A stretch of DNA of 64,000 nucleotides, taken from contig NZ_CP016543.2 in the NCBI RefSeq assembly GCF_001687665.2, positions 1,302,001 to 1,366,000 of the forward strand, read 5' to 3'. Each line of letters begins with the position of its first letter. Position 1 is the stretch's first letter. Below, piece after piece: positions 30,870 through 40,101 of this stretch. This DNA comes from Planococcus donghaensis. Lineage in GTDB: Bacteria > Bacillota > Bacilli > Bacillales_A > Planococcaceae. A program made the translations under genes and the position numbers. Under the pieces are notes generated by a model, which was given only the letters and a program-made list of their open reading frames with translations, had not been told where the DNA came from and searched no databases.

Positions 30870-32057
30870 ATGATAATTGGACTAGAACAATATAAAGAAA
30901 AATGGAATATCCAAACCGATACGGCCATTCATCCAGGTTTAGAAGCCATTACGGCGGCACTAGACGAAGTTGGGAATCCACATAAAGTTGGAAAGTTTAT
31001 TCACTTAGCAGGAACAAATGGAAAAGGATCTACTGCCACTTTTTTATCTAGCATTTTACAGGCTCATGGTTATTCTGTCGGTAATTTTTATTCCCCATGC
31101 ATTGAAGATTTACATGACCAAATTCAATTGAATGGCAACCCCATTAGCCCGATAGAACTTGATCATATTATGCAACAACTTAGTCACTTAAAAACTCCAT
31201 TAACTGATTTTGAACTGTTAACACTAGCGGCATTACTGGTTTTTAAAGAACACCAACCAGACTTTGCGATTATCGAAGCAGGAATGGGAGGGGCATTAGA
31301 TAGCACGAACGTAATCATTCCTGAAATTGCGATTATCCCATCTATATCTATGGACCATACAAACTTTTTAGGAAATTCAATAGAAGAAATTACTCGGCAC
31401 AAAGCAGGAATTATAAAAAAATGGCAGCCTGTTGCAATTGGAAAACTGCCTGTAAAATCGATAAATATTATTCGAGAAACTGCGAATATGCTACACGCTG
31501 ACATAATCAGGCCAAAAGACCTTGGTAATGTCGAGTTAAAATTAAAAGGTCCTCATCAATTAGAAAATGCCAGTTTAGCTATGGAAGCTGCTAAAGAAGT
31601 ACTTGGTCAAAACTTTAATGAAGAACAAGCTATTAAAGGCTTGTCATCTGCAAACCTTGCTTATCGATTTGAAGAAGTGTTTCCAGGCGTTATATTTGAT
31701 GGGGCACACAATAAGGCGAGTGCAGAAGCGTTAGTGAAAACTGTGAAAGAGCTGTATCCAGACCACTCTGTCCATGTCGTAATGGGCATTCTTAAAGACA
31801 AAGATTACATAAATGTACTTCGTGAATTGGAAACTATAAGCGACCGATTTACTTTTCTGGATTTTGAGAACGAGAGGGCATTAGCGGCTGAAAAATTATT
31901 ATTAGAATGCGCAATTAAAAGGAAGACAATTCTAAAAAATAATGATATATTACCTGTATACGAAAAACATACAGTGACTTTAGTCACTGGTTCTTTATAT
32001 TTACTATCCCTTCTAAGAAATGATAATTATTCATTTTTCCGGCATTATCAAGATTAA
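30870..32057 (+). CDS. folC: Folylpolyglutamate synthase / dihydrofolate synthase
   Basis: Mur-ligase-family enzyme that adds glutamates to folates. The 395-residue product has the P-loop AGTNGKGSTATFLS near residue 46, the second-metal and hinge region IIEAGMGGALDSTN near residue 137, and the C-terminal domain with FDGAHNKASAEAL near residue 275 and VMGILKDKDY. It is about 30 residues shorter than usual Bacillus FolC. ATG 30870 is chosen for GAGG six bases upstream; ATG 30858 is also possible. Follows valS in B. subtilis; here the ligase pair intervenes. Confidence 0.92.
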   Translation: MIIGLEQYKEKWNIQTDTAIHPGLEAITAALDEVGNPHKVGKFIHLAGTNGKGSTATFLSSILQAHGYSVGNFYSPCIEDLHDQIQLNGNPISPIELDHIMQQLSHLKTPLTDFELLTLAALLVFKEHQPDFAIIEAGMGGALDSTNVIIPEIAIIPSISMDHTNFLGNSIEEITRHKAGIIKKWQPVAIGKLPVKSINIIRETANMLHADIIRPKDLGNVELKLKGPHQLENASLAMEAAKEVLGQNFNEEQAIKGLSSANLAYRFEEVFPGVIFDGAHNKASAEALVKTVKELYPDHSVHVVMGILKDKDYINVLRELETISDRFTFLDFENERALAAEKLLLECAIKRKTILKNNDILPVYEKHTVTLVTGSLYLLSLLRNDNYSFFRHYQD

Positions 32058-32098
32058 ATTCGAATATAGCGTTATGGGATGTAAAACAGAGAGGAAAG

Positions 32099-33808
32099 AT
32101 GGGTATGGAGGGGAATACAAAACGTAAAAAAATTCTTTGGAGTTTCTGGATTTTAGTTGTTCCGGCAAGTTTACTGCTTGTCTATAACTTTTTTCCTCCG
32201 GTAGTAGAGAACCCTTGGAATTTGGTAGGTTATATAATATTTTTTGTATTGATGAGTTTAATGCCGATGAACATTAATGGGGCATCAACATTTTTAGTGC
32301 AATGGGTTACAGTTGCACTTTTTCTTAAATACGGAGTTTTTATCGAAATTTTGGTTTCGCAATTAGCGATGTTGATTGTGTTGTACCGAAGTCGTACACA
32401 AGAAGATCAATCGTTGCGAATTCCATTTAATTCACTTATGTTTTTTAGCGTTTCATTAATCGCAGGATTAACATATACGGCGATTGGTGGAGAAATCAAT
32501 TCACTTAACCTCATCCATGTCATTGTGTTTGGGTTAATTTTTCAAGTGGTGTCAGTGCTCGTGAACCAAGTCATCTTTTACTTGTACGATTCCATAGATG
32601 GCAGTCCTGGTAAGTTTTTCTCGGTAGATGCAATTTGGGATTTTGTGTTGATGATTGTGATTTTCCCATACGCAATCGCTTTGTACATGTTTGAATCTTA
32701 TATTGGCGTTGTTGCATTGCTCTTGTTAGGTATTCCTTTTTTAACAATGACAGTTGTAATGAAGATGTATAATAACTCTGAACAAATTAATATGGATTTG
32801 AAAAAAGCAGGAGTGATCGGCCACCAACTTGCTGACCGTTTGGAGACCAATGAAGTTTTCGATTTATTTATCGTAGAAGTAGCTAAATTGTTTAAGGTGG
32901 AATATGCGTACGTCATTGACTATCGTGACGGCTTACAGCAATTTATGCGCATTTATGAAAATGGTCAATTAGAGCCGCGTAGTATTCCTTCTATCTCCTA
33001 TGAACAGGGAACCGCCGGAAGAGTTATATTGACAGGCGAATCTTTTATCTATAATGAAAAAAGCGATTGGCAAAATTTATCGACTGGAAATTTGCCTGCC
33101 GATACGGAAAGCATTATGGCTACTCCAATTGCCCGTAACAATAAAACTGAAGGGGTGCTCGTACTAGCCTCGAAAAAGAAATACGCATTTGCGAAACATC
33201 AGTTGAAGATTTTGGATATCCTTAGTACGTATTTTGCCGTGTCACTTGAAAAAGCAGGGTATATGCAACGTGTTATCGCGAAAAGTGAACGTTGTGGATT
33301 AACTCGCTTGTATAATTACCGCTATTTAGATGAGAGTCTTGAAAAACACATTCAAGAAATGAAAGAAGGCAAACTAGAACAATTGTCACTCGTGATGATG
33401 GACATCGATCATTTCAAAAGCATCAATGACCGGTATGGACATCAAAGTGGCAATGATATTTTAGTCCAGTTGGCTGACATACTTAGAGAAGAGATAGCGG
33501 GCGAAGGTATGGTGGCCCGTTATGGTGGGGAAGAATTTGTCGTTCTTCTCAGAAATTATAGTAAAGATTTAACGATGCTTCTTGCTGAAAAACTGCGCAA
33601 GCGAATAGAAAGTCACGAATTCCTAATCGAAACCGATTTGGCCAATGAACGTCAACAACAAATTATCCACATCACAATGAGCATTGGTGTGTCATCCGCG
33701 CCAGAAGATAGTGATGAAGGAATGTCCTTAATCCGGAATGCCGATCGAGCGTTATATATCGGTGCCAAACAAGCTGGACGGAATAAAGTTGCTGCTTATT
33801 CAAAATAA
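32099..33808 (+). CDS. Membrane-bound GAF-GGDEF diguanylate cyclase
   Basis: A 569-residue predicted c-di-GMP synthase. Residues about 12-220 contain six to seven hydrophobic helices forming a membrane sensor region. A GAF domain follows (about 235-390), then a GGDEF domain with LTRLYNYRYLDE, MMDIDHFKSINDRYGHQSGN and the active-site ARYGGEEFVVLL near residue 473. The GGEEF loop is intact, so the enzyme should be active. No RxxD product-inhibition site is seen five residues upstream. AGAGGAAAG precedes the ATG. It lies between folC and the pilus locus, whose PilB carries an MshEN-like c-di-GMP-binding region. Confidence 0.9.
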   Translation: MGMEGNTKRKKILWSFWILVVPASLLLVYNFFPPVVENPWNLVGYIIFFVLMSLMPMNINGASTFLVQWVTVALFLKYGVFIEILVSQLAMLIVLYRSRTQEDQSLRIPFNSLMFFSVSLIAGLTYTAIGGEINSLNLIHVIVFGLIFQVVSVLVNQVIFYLYDSIDGSPGKFFSVDAIWDFVLMIVIFPYAIALYMFESYIGVVALLLLGIPFLTMTVVMKMYNNSEQINMDLKKAGVIGHQLADRLETNEVFDLFIVEVAKLFKVEYAYVIDYRDGLQQFMRIYENGQLEPRSIPSISYEQGTAGRVILTGESFIYNEKSDWQNLSTGNLPADTESIMATPIARNNKTEGVLVLASKKKYAFAKHQLKILDILSTYFAVSLEKAGYMQRVIAKSERCGLTRLYNYRYLDESLEKHIQEMKEGKLEQLSLVMMDIDHFKSINDRYGHQSGNDILVQLADILREEIAGEGMVARYGGEEFVVLLRNYSKDLTMLLAEKLRKRIESHEFLIETDLANERQQQIIHITMSIGVSSAPEDSDEGMSLIRNADRALYIGAKQAGRNKVAAYSK

Positions 33809-33846
33809 AGACTGTGAAAGAGTATAACTCTTTTACGGTCTTTTTT
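33809..33846 (+). terminator. Intrinsic terminator after the GGDEF gene
   Basis: AGACTGTGAAAGAGT pairs with ACTCTTTTACGGTCT (one G-T) around ATA, followed by T residues. It separates the cyclase from the pilus operon; 175 AT-rich bases follow before the first pilin gene, containing no clear promoter by eye. Confidence 0.9.
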
Positions 33847-34023
33847 CCTATTTTAAATTGAAAAATGATAATTTTTTTAGTGAAAACATGTGAATTTATA
33901 AAAAACACTATTCAGAACGACTATAAAAATGTAATATTAAGTTAAGCAATAATATAGATAAAAAGTTTCTTTTATTAGGAATAAAAAGGAATATTAAAGT
34001 GTTTCTTTAAGGAGTGGCTGCTT

Positions 34024-34539
34024 ATGGCTTTTAATGAAAAAGGAATGAGTTTAGTTGAAGTTTTGGCAGCAGTGGTTATTTTGAGCATCATATTTGTAGG
34101 CATCATGACCATTTTTCCTCAAATGACGCTATTTAATAGCAAGACAGAAACAAAATTGGACACGATGAATTTAGCAAGACAAGAAATCTCCCTTGTGTCT
34201 GGAGAGTCAGCGTGGATAGGAAAGCGTAATAGCAGCAATTCAGATATTTACGAGAATTTTAAAACGGTGCTAGAGACTAAAATGCCGGTCATAGGCTTTA
34301 AAAAAGTGACGCAGTATCCGAAATTTATTCGCTATGAAAAAGTGGATAATTACCGGTATGAAGCAGATGTTTATACAGAATGTCAGCCTTTCTTAGAGGC
34401 AGATGTAAATAATATGACTTGCAACGATCCAAGCTTAACGCAATTATACAAAGTACATTTGAAGGTGTATGACGGTGCGCGAATCAGCAGTCAAACTTAT
34501 TCTTATATTAAATTCCTTGTCGAAGAGAAGGTTGATTAA
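34024..34539 (+). CDS. Type IV prepilin-like minor pilin
   Basis: A 171-residue protein with a class III prepilin leader: short basic segment MAFNEKG, cleavage after the glycine, then MSLVEVLAAVVILSIIFVGI with glutamate at position 5 of the mature protein. The rest is a globular domain with a disulfide candidate pair (two cysteines near residues 121 and 131). It would be processed by the peptidase encoded at 45521. AAGGAGTGG precedes the ATG. PilV-like position, first in a set of three pilin-type genes; a priming or tip role is likely but not proven. Confidence 0.85.
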   Translation: MAFNEKGMSLVEVLAAVVILSIIFVGIMTIFPQMTLFNSKTETKLDTMNLARQEISLVSGESAWIGKRNSSNSDIYENFKTVLETKMPVIGFKKVTQYPKFIRYEKVDNYRYEADVYTECQPFLEADVNNMTCNDPSLTQLYKVHLKVYDGARISSQTYSYIKFLVEEKVD

Positions 34540-34540
34540 T

Positions 34541-35092
34541 ATGAAAAATAACGAAAAAGGACTAACAATGATTGAAATTCTTGCTGCACTTGTGTTGGTT
34601 TCGCTTGTTGTTGCTGGTGCGTGGACGGCAATGTCGATTGGCTTTAAACATAGTGTTGTCGAGACTACAAAAACACATATACAACAAGACGCAGCTTTAG
34701 TAATTGCAAAATTATCAAGTGCGCATCGGAAAAGCGATCGTTATGTCATGAAATTTGAAAATGAGCAGCTCATGTTGAAAACTTGTTCTGATAAAACAGG
34801 GTGCGGATCTTTCGAAAAGCTGGTTGATAAAACCTACGACTTTAAAGGTACTTCTATCAATGGGGTTGTTTATACGGGTGCCTCATATACGGAAGTAACA
34901 ATCACACCAAGAGAACAACATAACCCCATTACTTTAACACTCACGGCGGGTAAAGCTTCAATTTCACTAGATACAGTCTTAACACGACTCATCACAGGCA
35001 TGTTGGAAACGGGGGAGAGACATGAAAGTTCTCAAAAATCAGCAAGGATACGCATTATTAGTTGTTCTATTAATCGTGGTTCTATTCTTTAG
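34541..35092 (+). CDS. Type IV prepilin-like minor pilin
   Basis: A 183-residue pilin-like protein with leader MKNNEKG and mature N-terminus LTMIEILAALVLVSLVVAGA, glutamate at position 5. It starts one base after the previous stop, so translation is probably coupled. A cysteine pair in TCSDKTGCG may form a small disulfide loop. The frame runs 71 bases into the next gene, an unusually long overlap; the last 23 or so residues read like out-of-frame DNA and may not be under selection. PilW-like by order. Confidence 0.82.
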   Translation: MKNNEKGLTMIEILAALVLVSLVVAGAWTAMSIGFKHSVVETTKTHIQQDAALVIAKLSSAHRKSDRYVMKFENEQLMLKTCSDKTGCGSFEKLVDKTYDFKGTSINGVVYTGASYTEVTITPREQHNPITLTLTAGKASISLDTVLTRLITGMLETGERHESSQKSARIRIISCSINRGSIL

Positions 35093-36554
35093 CTTATCAG
35101 CTACATTTATTGCAGGGTCTTTAAATCATTCGAAACAAGAGCAGACGATCGATGTCAACAATCATGCTGTAGCTGCTGCAGAAATGGGGACTTTGTACTT
35201 TACAACCGATTTTGAACGAGAACTTAAAATGTTGAAGTATGAAATGAACACACAAACACAGTTAAAACTAAATGCACTGATTGACTGCATTAAATACCCT
35301 CTTGGAAATGCGTGCAACACACAAGCTAAACGCGATCAATGGGAAGAAACTATTGAGCAAGAAATGAAGGCGATTTTAATTGGACGCATTATGGATAAAG
35401 TTCAATTGCTCAATACACAAATCGACGTTAAAAAAAGTCCGTTTACTGAAGAAAAAATTGATTACTCCATTTTAAAAACAACTACCGTGAAATTAAACAA
35501 AGAATTAAAAAATGTAGATTTGCCTGCCACTGTAGATAAAGAAGTCGAATCGATAAAAATCGAAATGAACGTGCAAGGAACTTCAGAAGGTGTTTTAAAA
35601 GAATTGATAGCCACATTTTTGGTTAAAATGCCTGACGGTTTTTTGAGTTCTGAGGAATCTATCAAAGTAGATACACTGCAAATAACAAGCAATGTGGATT
35701 TGAAGTATGAAAATGTATTCTCCTTAATTCCACCAACACAATCTTGTTCCGCTTTATTAACAAATGTTTTAAAAAGTATTGCGAAAGCCCCTTATGAATG
35801 TTTATCAGTCCCTGGAGAGAAATTGAGCACTTTTGTAGACCAAATTAAAACTGCCAAACTAGATCCGGTTGATTTCCGGGTTTATACAAACAGTTTTAGT
35901 GAGTATGTTTGTGATAAAAACTGCAATAATATCAATTTTCAAGGTGTCAGTGTAGTGGTGAAAGAAAGCGATGCATCTGCTTCAAATAACATCAATAACT
36001 TAGTGAACGCTCGTCTCATTATTAATGGGAAATTAGGGACTGGAAATAACTTGATGAACTTAGGGAAAAACGGGGTGAAACAATCACTAATTGTTAAAGA
36101 ATTAGTGATTGATGGCAATATTAAAAATTCGGCGAATACTAATTTTTTAGTGCTTGGCTATAACAATCCATTAGTGCTAGCCAATTTGAAATGGGGAAAT
36201 CATATTGAGATTTCCAATAATTCACGATTTTGTGTAGATATTGATCGTGTTAAAAGTTCAGATTTAAATCTTCTTTCTCAACAAATTATTTTTTCAGGCA
36301 GTGGCGTTATGTCTTATTATTCCGCTGATAAAAATAAAGTTTTTGAATTGAAAAATGCGTCTGGAGCAGATCGAACTGTCAAGGAAGGAAAAAACACATA
36401 TAAAATGACAGATCTATACGTGAAGCGAGAAAGTTCGTACTCTACTTTCTTAGCAAATTGTGGCGTTTCAATAAAAAGCACAAACACAATGCCATTAGAT
36501 GTATCGATTCCAGTTCCGATTGACATAGATATCGATTTGGAAATTGACTACTAA
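35022..36554 (+). CDS. PilX-like pilus assembly protein, large
   Basis: A 510-residue protein with N-terminus MKVLKNQQGYALLVVLLIVV, the PilX/GspK type in which a QQG- leader precedes a hydrophobic helix without the position-5 glutamate. Such proteins usually sit at the pilus tip with the minor pilins. The large extracellular part is asparagine- and lysine-rich and carries several cysteines (SCSALL, APYECLS, VCDKNCNN). It ends in an alternating acidic-aliphatic strand, PVPIDIDIDLEIDY. GGGGGAG precedes the ATG. No homologous fold recognised beyond the N-terminus. Base composition looks more AT-rich than neighbours. Confidence 0.75.
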   Translation: MKVLKNQQGYALLVVLLIVVLFFSLSATFIAGSLNHSKQEQTIDVNNHAVAAAEMGTLYFTTDFERELKMLKYEMNTQTQLKLNALIDCIKYPLGNACNTQAKRDQWEETIEQEMKAILIGRIMDKVQLLNTQIDVKKSPFTEEKIDYSILKTTTVKLNKELKNVDLPATVDKEVESIKIEMNVQGTSEGVLKELIATFLVKMPDGFLSSEESIKVDTLQITSNVDLKYENVFSLIPPTQSCSALLTNVLKSIAKAPYECLSVPGEKLSTFVDQIKTAKLDPVDFRVYTNSFSEYVCDKNCNNINFQGVSVVVKESDASASNNINNLVNARLIINGKLGTGNNLMNLGKNGVKQSLIVKELVIDGNIKNSANTNFLVLGYNNPLVLANLKWGNHIEISNNSRFCVDIDRVKSSDLNLLSQQIIFSGSGVMSYYSADKNKVFELKNASGADRTVKEGKNTYKMTDLYVKRESSYSTFLANCGVSIKSTNTMPLDVSIPVPIDIDIDLEIDY

Positions 36555-36583
36555 ATATTATTAATGAAAATTGGGGGATTTGC

Positions 36584-36988
36584 ATGATACGCTTATTAGT
36601 TTTTCTTATTTTAGCCGCAATCGTTTTGCCGCTTACTTATTTTCGCTTTAAACAATTTCCATTAGTAAAACGAATGATTATTTCAGGTGGCGCCCTTGCC
36701 GCTGCCGCCGTAGCACTTTTAATGCAAGAAAGTTATGCATGGTATATTGTAGCGCTTGCACTAGTTGGTGTGTCGTTCCTAGCCGCATTTGCTTTTGCGA
36801 AGATCATCACAAAAGAACGTCAAGAAAAATTGCGTATTGCGGAAGAACGCCGCGAACAAAAATTGCAGCAATCTTTAAAGAAATCAGCAGTTTTAGAAAA
36901 AGCACCGGCAATAGAAACTGATGAAAAGCCAATGTCGTTTGGCATGCAGTCGATTGATGCTGAGCGAGAGGAGATTACACGTGGATAA
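36584..36988 (+). CDS. Small membrane protein of the pilus locus, unknown function
   Basis: A 134-residue protein with hydrophobic segments at about 3-20, 32-48 and 52-74, then a highly charged helix (KERQEKLRIAEERREQKLQQ, about 77-100) likely to be a cytoplasmic coiled coil. I do not recognise a family. It is preceded by GGGGGAT and its end overlaps the VanW-family gene by eight bases, so the two proteins are probably co-produced and may work together at the membrane. Confidence 0.7.
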   Translation: MIRLLVFLILAAIVLPLTYFRFKQFPLVKRMIISGGALAAAAVALLMQESYAWYIVALALVGVSFLAAFAFAKIITKERQEKLRIAEERREQKLQQSLKKSAVLEKAPAIETDEKPMSFGMQSIDAEREEITRG

Positions 36989-38417
36989 TAAATTAGTTGG
37001 TTTAACATTTGCAGCCATATTTGGTTTTGCACTTATTGTATTCGGGGCAGCCAATGCCGGCGCATATGCTGTAGACACATGGATATTCCCAGTTGAAGAG
37101 TATGGCGATAACACGTATATCGGCACGAATGATGTATCCAATATGGAAGTTCCTGCTGCGAAAATGATGCTCGCAGGTCAATTAGAAGCGTGGCAAGCAG
37201 AAGCGAAACTTGACGTTGTCTATCAAGATGCAACAGCAACATATCCACTTGAAACTGCAGAAATTTTATTAGACGAAACGTTAAGTAGCGCTCAAACTGG
37301 ATCACAAAATAGTTTTGTGTTTGGTCTTTCTCCAGATGCAACACGTGAATTTTTAGCAGAGCAATTTCCAGTTGTTACGTTTACAGAGACTGACATTGCA
37401 ACGATCAATAACAAATTGGAAACTGCACTAAAAGCTGGCCAAACAAAAACAAAAGTTTCCATAAGTGATGATAGTTTAAGTGTAGATCGTGAGAAAGTTG
37501 TAGATGTCGTTTTCCCGACAAAATTTGTGAGCTTAGATAGCGCTACAGTTATCGAAGCATTAAATGGCATTCAATTAGCGCCTGAAACGCAATTTTCATT
37601 TTTAGACTTTATTGAAGAATTACCTTTAACAGATATTAGTGATGATGAATTGACGCAAATCGCTTCAACGATTTACGGCGCAGTATTGCAAACTAATTTT
37701 TTGATCGATGAGCGGAGCATTGGAACACAATTACCTGCACAAGTTCCAGCTGGCCAAGAAGCAGCAATCAATCGCCATTTAGGAGTTGACCTTGCTTTTA
37801 CAAATCCAAACACAAGCTCATTTACCTTAAACTTATCGAAGAAAAAAGATTCGTTAAATGCTTCAATTAGTGGTTTTCCATTTGTATACGAATATGCAAT
37901 TGGCATTACAGAAGAAAAAGAGATTGAAGTGCGAGTGGTGCAGCAATTTAGCGCATTTGTAACAAGTGGCAAAAAAGTAGAGGAGAAAGGATTAAAAGGG
38001 AAGAGTTTGACGGTTATTCAAACTGTAATCGACAACGATGAGCCGTTAGAAGTGGTAACGGTATCGAAGGATTTTTATCCCCCAATTCATCGTATCGAAG
38101 TTCTTCCATTAGAGAAAAAAGAAGAACCGGTAACAGAAGCACCTGTTGAAGGCGATTCAGACTTTGTTGATGCAAATGGAGACGGTGTTCATGACGATAT
38201 CACTGCAGATCCGGAACCAGGAGATTCAGATTTTGTCGATGTAAATAATGATGGCGTTTATGATCCGCCAGTAGAAGAGTCGAACGTGCCAAAATCAGGT
38301 GAACCAGGATTTGTGGATGACAACAATGATGGTGTTTATGATGAAGTAGAAGACGAACAACAACAGCCTGAGAAGAAACCTGTTTATGATAAAGGCGGAA
38401 ATTTGGTTACGGAATAA
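36981..38417 (+). CDS. VanW-family cell-envelope protein with calcium-loop-like repeats
   Basis: A 478-residue protein with one N-terminal membrane helix and a large extracellular part. Residues about 30-200 resemble the peptidoglycan-binding-4 type region, and about 205-300 resemble a VanW domain (QLAPETQFSFLDFIEE, NHLGVD-like HLGVDLAFTN). A G5-like segment follows near 330. The tail (about 388-455) has three repeats of the form F-V-D-x-N-x-D-G-V-x-D, which resemble calcium-binding DxNxDG loops of dockerin or thrombospondin type. GTG 36981 has GAGGAGA upstream. Encoded between minor pilins and pilB; wall anchoring of the pilus machine is only a hypothesis. Confidence 0.78.
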   Translation: MDNKLVGLTFAAIFGFALIVFGAANAGAYAVDTWIFPVEEYGDNTYIGTNDVSNMEVPAAKMMLAGQLEAWQAEAKLDVVYQDATATYPLETAEILLDETLSSAQTGSQNSFVFGLSPDATREFLAEQFPVVTFTETDIATINNKLETALKAGQTKTKVSISDDSLSVDREKVVDVVFPTKFVSLDSATVIEALNGIQLAPETQFSFLDFIEELPLTDISDDELTQIASTIYGAVLQTNFLIDERSIGTQLPAQVPAGQEAAINRHLGVDLAFTNPNTSSFTLNLSKKKDSLNASISGFPFVYEYAIGITEEKEIEVRVVQQFSAFVTSGKKVEEKGLKGKSLTVIQTVIDNDEPLEVVTVSKDFYPPIHRIEVLPLEKKEEPVTEAPVEGDSDFVDANGDGVHDDITADPEPGDSDFVDVNNDGVYDPPVEESNVPKSGEPGFVDDNNDGVYDEVEDEQQQPEKKPVYDKGGNLVTE

Positions 38418-38439
38418 TAGTCAGAAAGGAGGGGGCGGT

Positions 38440-40098
38440 ATGGCGATTGTCAGAAAAAGACTAGGTGATATTTTAGTCGCACAGGGCTTGTTGACAGAAG
38501 CGGACTTACAAGAAACGCTAAACAATAAGCCGAGCGATCAAAAGCTCGGTGATGCTTTGTTGCAACGCGGAATCATCACCGAGCGCCAATTGATCGACAC
38601 GCTTGAAGTTCAGTTAGGCATCCCCTACGTCTCGCTGTTCCGCTATCCGTTCGATCCAAAGTTATTTAACGTCGTACCAAAAGATTTTGCTAAGCGTAAA
38701 CTTTTGGTGCCGTTAAAAACGGTGGGTGACCGTTTGTTTATAGCGATGAACGATCCGACAGATTTTATCACCATCGATGACCTCCGGCTGACGACTGGCT
38801 TTCATATTGAACCAGCAATCGCTTCAAAAGAAGATATTGTAAAAACCATTGCCAAATATTATGACGAAGAATCATATGATGAATTGTTAGAAGATATGCC
38901 ACAAACAGCGGAAGAACAACAAAACGAATTAGACGACTCTGATGCGCCCATTGTCCGGTTAGTCAATCAATTGTTATCAAATGCCGTTTCACAAAAAGCT
39001 AGTGATATCCATTTAGACCCGCAAGAAAATCGAGTTCTTGTCCGGTATCGTATTGATGGAACACTACGCACGGAGCGAACCTTACCAAAGAGTATGCAAC
39101 AAATGATGACGGCGCGGATTAAAATTTTATCCAATTTAGACATCACCGAAAACCGAATTCCACAAGATGGCCGGATTAAAACAACGGTTGACTTCCGAGC
39201 CATCGATTTGCGGGTATCGTCTTTACCAACAGTATTTGGCGAAAAAATCGTTATGCGAATTTTGGATTTGAGTCAAAACCTGACAGATATTTCGAAGCTT
39301 GGTTTTAGTGAACTAAATATGCAACGCTTTATGCGAGAAATCAGTAAACCAAATGGAATTGTTTTAATCTCGGGTCCAACTGGATCGGGTAAATCATCCA
39401 CCTTGTATGCGGCGTTAAATAAACTCAATTCTGAGGAAGTTAACGTTATTACCGTTGAAGATCCCGTTGAGTATCAGTTAGAAGGCATTAACCAGATTCA
39501 AGTAAACGCAAATGTCGGTTTGACGTTTGCGGCAGGATTGCGATCCATCTTGCGACAAGATCCTGACATTGTCATGGTTGGAGAAATTCGAGACAAAGAA
39601 ACAGCTGATATTTCGATACGTGCATCTTTAACTGGGCATTTAGTGTTAAGCACCATTCACACAAACGATTCAATCGCCTCGATTACGCGTTTAATGGATA
39701 TGGGCATTGAACCGTTTCTTGTAACAGCGTCTTTAAATGCTGTTATAGCTCAACGGTTAATCCGCAGAGTTTGTCGTGATTGCAAAGAATTACACCCAGT
39801 TACAGTGAGAGAAAAAGAAATTGCAGCTAAACGCGGGATTCAACTGGAAACCATTGCGCGTGGGAAAGGGTGTCCTGCATGCAACATGAGTGGTTATAAA
39901 GGGCGTATGGCTATTCACGAAGTATTGGTTGTAGACGAAGACATCAAAGATATCATCAACCGCGGGGGTTCTGCAGCGGAAATTCGAGAAATTGCTATCA
40001 AAAATAAAACCATCTTTCTAATCGACGATGGATTATTAAAAGTAAAGGAGGGCATGACAACGACAGAAGAAGTACTTCGCGTTGCCATGACAGATTAG
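38440..40098 (+). CDS. pilB: Type IV pilus assembly ATPase PilB with MshEN-like N-terminus
   Basis: Cytoplasmic hexameric ATPase powering pilus extension. The 552-residue product has Walker A GPTGSGKSST near residue 312, the Asp box, Walker B RQDPDIVMVGEIRD near 375, and the tetracysteine zinc site (CRDCKE, then CPACNMSGYKG) of PilB proteins. Residues 7-58 carry two tandem RLGxxL...L...LxxQ-type motifs (RLGDILVAQG and KLGDALLQRG), the pattern of the c-di-GMP-binding MshEN domain; the first ends in K instead of Q. ATG 38440 follows AAAGGAGGGGGCGGT. PilT and PilC genes come next. Confidence 0.95.
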   Translation: MAIVRKRLGDILVAQGLLTEADLQETLNNKPSDQKLGDALLQRGIITERQLIDTLEVQLGIPYVSLFRYPFDPKLFNVVPKDFAKRKLLVPLKTVGDRLFIAMNDPTDFITIDDLRLTTGFHIEPAIASKEDIVKTIAKYYDEESYDELLEDMPQTAEEQQNELDDSDAPIVRLVNQLLSNAVSQKASDIHLDPQENRVLVRYRIDGTLRTERTLPKSMQQMMTARIKILSNLDITENRIPQDGRIKTTVDFRAIDLRVSSLPTVFGEKIVMRILDLSQNLTDISKLGFSELNMQRFMREISKPNGIVLISGPTGSGKSSTLYAALNKLNSEEVNVITVEDPVEYQLEGINQIQVNANVGLTFAAGLRSILRQDPDIVMVGEIRDKETADISIRASLTGHLVLSTIHTNDSIASITRLMDMGIEPFLVTASLNAVIAQRLIRRVCRDCKELHPVTVREKEIAAKRGIQLETIARGKGCPACNMSGYKGRMAIHEVLVVDEDIKDIINRGGSAAEIREIAIKNKTIFLIDDGLLKVKEGMTTTEEVLRVAMTD

Positions 40099-40101
40099 CC
40101 T

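Noticed and set aside
30870..32057. folC as truncated pseudogene because it is short
   Set aside because: All catalytic motifs from P-loop to C-terminal domain are present in order without a frame break.
33847..34023. c-di-GMP riboswitch in front of the pilin genes (also considered at 42362-42492)
   Set aside because: No GEMM-type conserved blocks are visible; both gaps are simple AT-rich sequence.
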